From Pseudomonas typographi (GTDB lineage: Bacteria > Pseudomonadota > Gammaproteobacteria > Pseudomonadales > Pseudomonadaceae): a DNA stretch of 64,000 nucleotides. Under the pieces are notes generated by a model. It worked only from the letters and a program-made list of their open reading frames with translations, ran no database searches and was not told where the DNA came from. Positions 58,483 through 64,000 of this stretch are shown here, one piece after another. The stretch is taken from positions 1-64,000 of the forward strand of contig NZ_JAAOCA010000014.1 in the NCBI RefSeq assembly GCF_014694385.1, in the 5' to 3' direction. The translations under genes were made by a program, and so were the position numbers. Within the stretch, counting starts at the first letter, position 1; every line of letters begins with the position of its first letter.

Positions 58483-59175
58483 ATGGCATCGATCGACCTG
58501 CTTATTTGCGACTGCGACGGAGTGCTGATCGACAGTGAAATCGTGGCCGAGCGCAACCTTCGCCAATCGCTGGCACAGTTTTACCCAGCCGATGAGCTGA
58601 ACCAGGTGCTGGAAGGCACCTTCGGCTTGCAAAGCCGCGACATCCTCAAGCTGGCGGAGCACTATTTCGGCCGGCCGCTGCCGGCCGGTTTCGTCGATAA
58701 CTTGCATGCCCATACCGAAGCGCTGATCCGCAGCGAGGTGCAACCCATCCCCGGTGTACGTGACGCCTTGCTGGCTATCGAATTGCCACTGGCGGTGGCC
58801 AGCAACAGCCGTTTGGATGGGGTGCAATTCGCCCTGAAACGCGCCGGGTTGGTCGAGCGGGTCAACGCCGGTGTATACAGCGCCGAGCAAGTCGCCCTGC
58901 CTAAACCGGCGCCGGACGTGTACCTGGCCGCCGCCAAAGGCGCCGGTGCCAGCCCCGGGCGCTGCCTGGTGGTCGAAGACAGCGTGACCGGCGCCACCGC
59001 CGCACTGGCCGCCGGCATGCGCGTGCTCGGCTTTCTCGGCGCCAGCCACATTCCACCGGGGCATGGCCAGCGCCTGCTGGAATTGGGTGTGGAACGCACC
59101 TTCACGCACATGCGCGAACTGCCACAGTTGGTGGCCACACTCAACGGCCTACCGGCCCCGCTACCCCCTCATTAG
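58483..59175 (+). CDS. HAD-superfamily phosphatase (YieH / phosphoglycolate phosphatase-like)
   Basis: 230 residues. Motif I is CDCDGVLIDSE with Asp10 as nucleophile and Asp12 as acid/base. Motif II is ASNSRLDG, motif III includes LPKPAPDVY, and motif IV is VVEDSVTGATAA. A helical cap lies between motifs I and II. It dephosphorylates a small sugar or organic phosphate; the substrate is unknown. YieH (6-phosphogluconate phosphatase) is the closest pattern. Its 3' end converges on the galactonate operon, nine bases from the transporter stop. Confidence 0.9.
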   Translation: MASIDLLICDCDGVLIDSEIVAERNLRQSLAQFYPADELNQVLEGTFGLQSRDILKLAEHYFGRPLPAGFVDNLHAHTEALIRSEVQPIPGVRDALLAIELPLAVASNSRLDGVQFALKRAGLVERVNAGVYSAEQVALPKPAPDVYLAAAKGAGASPGRCLVVEDSVTGATAALAAGMRVLGFLGASHIPPGHGQRLLELGVERTFTHMRELPQLVATLNGLPAPLPPH

Positions 59176-59184
59176 CGCCCGCGC

Positions 59185-60507
59185 CTACTCGACCTCTATC
59201 CGCTCGACCTTACCCACCAGCACGATGTAAGACAGCGCCCCGGCCAACGCCGTCGCCGCCACGTAGGCGATAGGCAGCGCGAAGGAATTACCGGTGGCCA
59301 AAAAGCCGATCACCACCGGGGTAACGACCGCCGAGAGGTTGCCGATGAAATTGAACATGCCGCCGGTGAGGCCCAGCAGGCGCGCCGGCGCCAAGGTCGA
59401 CACCAACGACCAGGTGATCGAGGCCAGGCCGTTGCCGAAGAAGGCCAGTGCCAGGCACGCCACCACCGCCGGGGTAGACTCCACATAGTTGGCGCCAATG
59501 ATGCTGGTGGAGATCAGCAGGCCGCCAATGATCGGCAGCTTGCGCGCCAAGCCCAGGGTGGCGCCACGGCGCAGCAGCCAATCGGAGAAGAACCCCGAGC
59601 ACAGCACGCCGGCGAAGGCCGCCAAAAACGGCAGTGAGGCCAGCAGCCCAGACTTGATGAAATCCATGTGGCGGTAATTGACCAGGTACGTGGGGAACCA
59701 GGTCAGGAAGAACCACAGCGTGGAGTTCAAGCAGAACTGCCCCAAGTAGATACCCCACAGCTTGCGCTGGCTGAGCACGATGGCGACGTCTTTCCAGCGG
59801 AAAGGGGTTTTCTCGGCTTTGCTGGACATATCCACCAGGCCGCCACCTTGCTCGATCAAGGCCACCTCGGCCGCATTGGCGCCCTTGAACTGCTTGGGCT
59901 CGCGGTATACCGCGTACCACACCAGCGCCCAGCCCAAGCCGACCAGGCCGGTGGCGATGAACACCATATGCCAGCCAAAGCTCGCTTGCAGCCAGGCCAG
60001 CACCGGTGTAAGGAATGCCAGCCCGACGAACTGCCCGCTGGTGTAAAAGCCGATCGCCGTGGCGCGCTCGCGCTCGGGGAACCAGGTGGTCACCACCCGG
60101 CTATTGATGGGGTAAGCCGGCGCTTCCAGCGCGCCCACCGCCAGGCGTAATACGAACAGCGCGACGAAGCTGCCGGCCATGCCGAGGAACACCGTGGCCA
60201 GCGACCACAGGGCCAACGCCAGGCTATACAACAGCCGCGGCGGCACCCGGTCGACCAGCCAGCCACCGGGGATCTGCATGGCGGCGTAGGTCCAGCCGAA
60301 CGCCGAAAAAATCAACCCCGCGTGTACCGGGTCGATTCCCAACTCTTTGGTCAAAGCCGGGGCAGCGATCGAAAGGTTACTGCGGTCCAGGTAGTTGATC
60401 ACCACCGTGATGAACAACAACAGCATGATGAAAAAGCGCTTGCGGCTGGGCGTGGCCAGCGCCGCGCGGGCCGCGGGCATGGCCTGGGAAGGCATAGGGC
60501 GGGTCAT
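59185..60507 (-). CDS. dgoT: MFS transporter, D-galactonate family (DgoT-like)
   Basis: A 440-residue transporter of the anion:cation symporter group with about twelve membrane helices. The N-terminal VVINYLDRSNLSIAAPALTKE is typical of hexonate/hexuronate carriers. The large central loop (about residues 200-235) is usual for the group. Last gene of dgoK-dgoA-dgoD-dgoT, so D-galactonate is the probable substrate. The ATG at 60507 has AAGG nine bases upstream; the GTG at 60516 is less likely. Confidence 0.88.
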   Translation of the reverse strand: MTRPMPSQAMPAARAALATPSRKRFFIMLLLFITVVINYLDRSNLSIAAPALTKELGIDPVHAGLIFSAFGWTYAAMQIPGGWLVDRVPPRLLYSLALALWSLATVFLGMAGSFVALFVLRLAVGALEAPAYPINSRVVTTWFPERERATAIGFYTSGQFVGLAFLTPVLAWLQASFGWHMVFIATGLVGLGWALVWYAVYREPKQFKGANAAEVALIEQGGGLVDMSSKAEKTPFRWKDVAIVLSQRKLWGIYLGQFCLNSTLWFFLTWFPTYLVNYRHMDFIKSGLLASLPFLAAFAGVLCSGFFSDWLLRRGATLGLARKLPIIGGLLISTSIIGANYVESTPAVVACLALAFFGNGLASITWSLVSTLAPARLLGLTGGMFNFIGNLSAVVTPVVIGFLATGNSFALPIAYVAATALAGALSYIVLVGKVERIEVE

Positions 60508-60555
60508 GGCGTGCACCTTTTTGTTGTATACGGCCCCGTATGCCGGGGCACGGAA

Positions 60556-61704
60556 TTACCACTCGGCGAAGCTGCCGTCGGCATGCCGCCAGACCGGGTT
60601 GCGCCAGCGATGGCCGGCGGCGGCCCGTTCGCGCACGTAAGCCTCGTTGATCTCGATGCCCAGCCCCGGGCCACGGGGGATCTTCACGTAGCCGCTGTCG
60701 TAGGCGAACACCTCCGGGTTTACGATGTAATCGAGCAGGTCGTTGCTCTCGTTGTAATGGATACCCAGGCTTTGTTCCTGGATGAACGCGTTGTAGCACA
60801 CCGCATCCAGTTGCAAGCACGCGGCCAAGGCGATCGGGCCCAGCGGGCAATGCAGGGCCAGGGCCACGTCGTAGGCTTCGGCCATGTTGGCGATCTTTCG
60901 GGTTTCGGTAATACCGCCGGCGTGGGAAGCATCCGGTTGGATGATATCCACATAGCCCTCGGCGAGGATGCGCTTGAAATCCCAACGTGAGTACAGGCGC
61001 TCACCCAAGGCAATCGGCGTGCTCGACAGCGGTGCCAGCTCTTTGAGCGCTTCGGCGTTTTCGCTGAGCACCGGCTCTTCGATGAACATCAAGTTGTAGC
61101 CGGCCAATTCCTTGATCAGCACCTTGGCCATGGGCTTGTGCACCCGGCCGTGAAAGTCAACGCCAATGCCCACGTTCGGCCCCACGGCGTCACGCACCGC
61201 AGCCACGTTCTGTAGGCACAAATCGACTTTGTCGAAGCTGTCGACGAACTGCAGCTCTTCCGTGCCGTTCATCTTCACCGCGGTAAAGCCACGCTCCACC
61301 GCCTCTTTGGCGGCCCGCGCAGTGTCGGCCGGGCGGTCGCCGCCGATCCAGCTGTACACACGAATGCGCTCGCGCACCTGGCCGCCGAGCAAGTCGCTGA
61401 CCGATACCCCCAGGGCTTTGCCCTTGATGTCCCACAATGCCTGGTCGATGCCGGCCAGCGCGCTCATGTGCACGGCGCCGCCGCGGTAGAAGCCGCCCCG
61501 GTAGAGCACCGTCCAGATATCTTCGATGTTGCGTGGATCTTTGCCGATCAGGTAGTCGGCCAGTTCCTCGACGGCGGCCGCCACGGTATGGGCGCGCCCC
61601 TCTACCACAGGCTCGCCCCAGCCGGCCACGCCTTCGTCGGTGTCGACCTTCAAAAAGCACCAGCGCGGTGGAACGATGAACGTTGTGAGCTTGGTAATCT
61701 TCAT
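60556..61704 (-). CDS. dgoD: D-galactonate dehydratase
   Basis: A 382-residue enolase-superfamily enzyme making 2-dehydro-3-deoxy-D-galactonate. It starts [25 protein letters not shown], the normal DgoD beginning. [14 protein letters not shown] and [17 protein letters not shown] supply metal ligands, and [10 protein letters not shown] with [16 protein letters not shown] closes the active site. Length equals E. coli DgoD. Embedded between aldolase and transporter genes. Confidence 0.95.
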   Translation of the reverse strand: MKITKLTTFIVPPRWCFLKVDTDEGVAGWGEPVVEGRAHTVAAAVEELADYLIGKDPRNIEDIWTVLYRGGFYRGGAVHMSALAGIDQALWDIKGKALGVSVSDLLGGQVRERIRVYSWIGGDRPADTARAAKEAVERGFTAVKMNGTEELQFVDSFDKVDLCLQNVAAVRDAVGPNVGIGVDFHGRVHKPMAKVLIKELAGYNLMFIEEPVLSENAEALKELAPLSSTPIALGERLYSRWDFKRILAEGYVDIIQPDASHAGGITETRKIANMAEAYDVALALHCPLGPIALAACLQLDAVCYNAFIQEQSLGIHYNESNDLLDYIVNPEVFAYDSGYVKIPRGPGLGIEINEAYVRERAAAGHRWRNPVWRHADGSFAEW

Positions 61705-61735
61705 CGGTTTGTCTCTTTTGTCGATGCGTAGATGG

Positions 61736-62374
61736 TTATTGGCCCAGAGCGCGCCAGGCGTGTACGTACCCGCGCGCGCGCTCGCGCACGCCCTCGGCGC
61801 CTAGCCCGGGGGTGAACAACCCCGAGCCCAGGCCGAAACCCTTGGCGCCAGCGGCCGCGTAGGCTGCAAGGTTTTCCGCGGTGATCCCGCCCACCGGCAC
61901 CAACGCGGTGCCCTTGGGCAACACCGCGAGCAAGGCCTTGACCACCGCCGGCGGCATGGCCTCGGCGGGGAACAGCTTGAGCATGTCGGCACCGTGCTCC
62001 AGGGCGCTGAACGCCTCGGTAGCGGTGCCCACCCCTGGCGCCAGGTATAAGCCGGCGGCCTTGGCTGCATCGAGTACCCGGGGGTCGCAGTGCGGCATTA
62101 CGATCAACTCGCCCCCGGCCGCCTTGACCTGCTCCACTTGGGCGGCGGTCATCACCGTGCCGGCGCCAACGATGCAGTCTGCCGGCAGGCTTTGGCGCAG
62201 GATGCGAATGCTGTCGAACGGTTGTGGCGAATTGAGCGGTACTTCAATCACCCGAAAGCCCTCCTGGTACAGCACATCGCCGATGGCCTGTGCGTGAACC
62301 GGCTCGAGCCCGCGCAAGATGGCGATCAAGCCATTGCTGGCCAACGCCTGTTCCAGGCTTGACTGTTGGTGCAT
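61736..62374 (-). CDS. dgoA: 2-dehydro-3-deoxy-6-phosphogalactonate aldolase
   Basis: A 212-residue class I aldolase of the KDPG/KDPGal family; it splits the phosphorylated intermediate into pyruvate and glyceraldehyde 3-phosphate. [11 protein letters not shown] has the catalytic Glu region neighbour, IVGAGTVM the phosphate-binding loop, and [13 protein letters not shown] the Schiff-base lysine. The separate aldolase (not fused to the dehydratase) is the KDPGal type. Sixteen bases after dgoK. Confidence 0.94.
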   Translation of the reverse strand: MHQQSSLEQALASNGLIAILRGLEPVHAQAIGDVLYQEGFRVIEVPLNSPQPFDSIRILRQSLPADCIVGAGTVMTAAQVEQVKAAGGELIVMPHCDPRVLDAAKAAGLYLAPGVGTATEAFSALEHGADMLKLFPAEAMPPAVVKALLAVLPKGTALVPVGGITAENLAAYAAAGAKGFGLGSGLFTPGLGAEGVRERARGYVHAWRALGQ

Positions 62375-62389
62375 GGGTAAACCCTCCTA

Positions 62390-63361
62390 TCAAACAAATT
62401 GCAACGTATGCGGTGGACGCTCTACCAGCCCGGCGGCCTGCGCCACCGCCCACAGCCCATGTTCGGTCGCCTGGGCCGCCACGCCAGCGACGGCGAAACC
62501 GGCCGACTGCAGCGCTGTCGCGTAGCGCCGGCAAAGGGCCTCGCTGCCGATCAGGTGCACGGCGGGCAGCGCGCCCTGGCGCGCGTGGGTCACCTCGCCC
62601 AAGGCGCGCGCTTCGTGGCCGATGAACAGCCCCGAGAGGTAATCGGCCTGCTCGGCCGCGCTGAGTACACCGGTGAGGCCAAGGGTGCGGGCACTGAAGG
62701 CGGTAGACAGCGGCCCGAGGTCGCCGTCGGCCGACAGCGCCGTGGTCACACCGCGCTCGAACGCGGCGGCGACGAAAGGCTCGCCCTGGCGCAGGGTTCG
62801 GCCAAGGATGGAATGGGCACAGGCCACGGCGTAGAGTTCGCCGGTCATGAAGGTATCGAAGTGCTCGATGCAACCCTGGCGTACCCTCACCCACTTGCTA
62901 TGGCTGCCGGGCAAGCCCACCAGCAAGGGTTCGTCGTGTGCCGCCGCCGGCAGCCCGCGCAGCAGGCCGAGCACCTGGGTTTCCTCGCCGCGCATCACAT
63001 TGGGCAGCCGCCCGTGCTGAAGCACGCCAGGCACCAAATGTACGGTATAGCCCAGGGCGGTGGTGACCGTTTGCAGCCGTTCGCCCAAGTCCGCCACCCG
63101 CGCCGGTGCCGGGCAGTACGGCACTTCGCGCCAACCTTGGGCACTGCCGACCATGCCACAGGCGATCACCGGCACTCCGGGCGCGGCGGCCAGCCAATCG
63201 CCACAGGCCTGTTCGAACGCCGCATTGAAATCGTTGCCGGCCGGCAGGTGCATGATGCCGTGGCTGGAGCCGCGCTGCGCCAATACTTGGCCAGCGGCGC
63301 CCAGGCAATAGGCGCGCAAGGAGGAAGTGCCCCAGTCCAGGGCGATCAATCGAGGCTGCAT
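62390..63361 (-). CDS. dgoK: 2-dehydro-3-deoxygalactonokinase
   Basis: 323 residues. Phosphorylates 2-dehydro-3-deoxygalactonate. The actin-like/hexokinase nucleotide site shows at the start (LIALDWGTSSLRAYCL). FDTFMTGELYAVACAHSILGRTL and LVGLPGSHSKWVRV are hallmarks of DgoK. The ATG at 63361 is preferred to the GTG one codon earlier; AAGGTGAAG precedes it. First gene of the galactonate operon. Confidence 0.94.
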   Translation of the reverse strand: MQPRLIALDWGTSSLRAYCLGAAGQVLAQRGSSHGIMHLPAGNDFNAAFEQACGDWLAAAPGVPVIACGMVGSAQGWREVPYCPAPARVADLGERLQTVTTALGYTVHLVPGVLQHGRLPNVMRGEETQVLGLLRGLPAAAHDEPLLVGLPGSHSKWVRVRQGCIEHFDTFMTGELYAVACAHSILGRTLRQGEPFVAAAFERGVTTALSADGDLGPLSTAFSARTLGLTGVLSAAEQADYLSGLFIGHEARALGEVTHARQGALPAVHLIGSEALCRRYATALQSAGFAVAGVAAQATEHGLWAVAQAAGLVERPPHTLQFV

Positions 63362-63590
63362 CACTTCACCTTGTTGGTTGTTCTTGGGGTGGGTGCATGG
63401 CTTGAACTATACGCCGCACCGGGTGACTATCTCAATATATAAATGTGTGTCCCATATATAGGGACAATCTGCCCGCAGCGGTGGAATCGCCCGCCCGCAT
63501 TCGTCCAAGCACAGCGTGGAAAACTGCAAAACAGCGGCGTAACAGTGGCCTACGATAAACAGCAAACGGGCCATAACAGGAATAACGTCC

Positions 63591-64000
63591 ATGCTCGCTA
63601 CCCCCCCTGCCCCTCATACCGTGACCCTGCCGGTCTCCGGTAGCCCGGCGCGCTTTCCGGTTAACCGGGTACTGTGCCTGGGCCGCAATTACCATTGGGG
63701 CGCCCCCAGCGAACCACAGGGAGAAGCGCCGCCGCCGTTGTATTTCATGAAGCCGGCCAGCGCGGTGATCGACGCCAGCGGGCAGATCCCCTTCCCCCCC
63801 GCTACGGCCGAGTTCTGCCATGAGATCGAGTTGGTCGTGGCGATTGCCGAAGGTGGCTTTCGCATCCCTGCCAGCCAGGCCCTGGCCCATGTATGGGGGT
63901 ATGCCGCAGGCTTGGATATGACCCGCCGCGACCTGCAAACCCGGGCCAAGGCCGAAGGGCAGTCGTGGGAGGCGGCCAAGGCCTTTGACGGTGCCGCGCC
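63591..64000 (+). CDS. Fumarylacetoacetate hydrolase-family protein, 3'-truncated by the window
   Basis: 136 codons of an open frame that continues beyond base 64000. RVLCLGRNYHWGAPSE, PLYFMKPASAVI and CHEIELVVAI (the metal-binding Glu pair) followed by WGYAAGLDMTRRDLQ are hallmarks of the FAH family, as in fumarylpyruvate hydrolase. It cleaves a C-C bond in a 2,4-diketo acid; the exact substrate cannot be told. AGGA precedes the ATG by nine bases. Divergent from the galactonate operon; its gene may belong to an aromatic degradation set beyond the window. Confidence 0.85.
   Translation, partial: MLATPPAPHTVTLPVSGSPARFPVNRVLCLGRNYHWGAPSEPQGEAPPPLYFMKPASAVIDASGQIPFPPATAEFCHEIELVVAIAEGGFRIPASQALAHVWGYAAGLDMTRRDLQTRAKAEGQSWEAAKAFDGAA

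Overview
The window is chromosomal DNA of a fluorescent Pseudomonas. The GC-rich codon use, the divergent gltA / sdhCDAB-sucAB-lpdG-sucCD arrangement, and the etfBA / etf-QO pair all point to that genus. No rRNA, tRNA or CRISPR array was recognised.

Layout. 1-2275: end of a YejABEF-type peptide ABC importer. 2233-3138: an Ada-like AraC/O6-alkylguanine methyltransferase without the usual N-terminal zinc domain. 3272-16313: a TCA-cycle block, transcribed leftward as sdhC-D-A-B-sucA-B-lpdG-sucC-D and ending in a strong hairpin at 3227-3250. gltA is divergent. Good sigma70 promoters face both ways between sdhC and gltA. 16391-19479: small housekeeping genes and a MocR-type regulator.

19497-51842 is an accessory island inserted before etfA. 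It carries a complete Inv-Mxi-Spa (Salmonella SPI-1 type) type III secretion system, almost all leftward and nearly in SPI-1 order. invF-invG-invE-invA-invB-invC-spaM-spaN-spaO-spaP-Q-R-S build the export gate, ATPase, ruler and secretin. sicA-sipB-sipC-sipD then supply the chaperone, translocon and needle tip, followed by a collagen-like protein in the sipA slot and an iacP-like acyl carrier protein. A hilA-like regulator, iagB, prgH-I-J-K and orgA-B-C complete the rings, needle and sorting platform. The last gene of that operon is an unrecognised hydrophobic protein ending in a CaaX-like tetrapeptide. SctL/OrgB is interrupted by one in-frame amber codon. Right of invF (46.1-51.8 kb) is a lower-GC zone of orphan small genes on the plus strand, plausibly effectors, and a decayed IS256-family element.

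51889-64000: core genes resume. etfBA is divergent from etf-QO, with a PsrA-like operator between them. Then come a subtilase-like exported protein with Glu in place of the catalytic Asp, an IclR regulator, a HAD phosphatase, a D-galactonate (De Ley-Doudoroff) operon (transporter, dgoD, dgoA, dgoK), and the start of an FAH-family hydrolase.

SPI-1-family systems are, from memory, known in a few rhizosphere pseudomonads (e.g. P. fluorescens F113). The machine itself is therefore probably not new. The candidate effectors, the collagen-like SipA-position protein and the amber-split SctL are the parts most likely to be undescribed.
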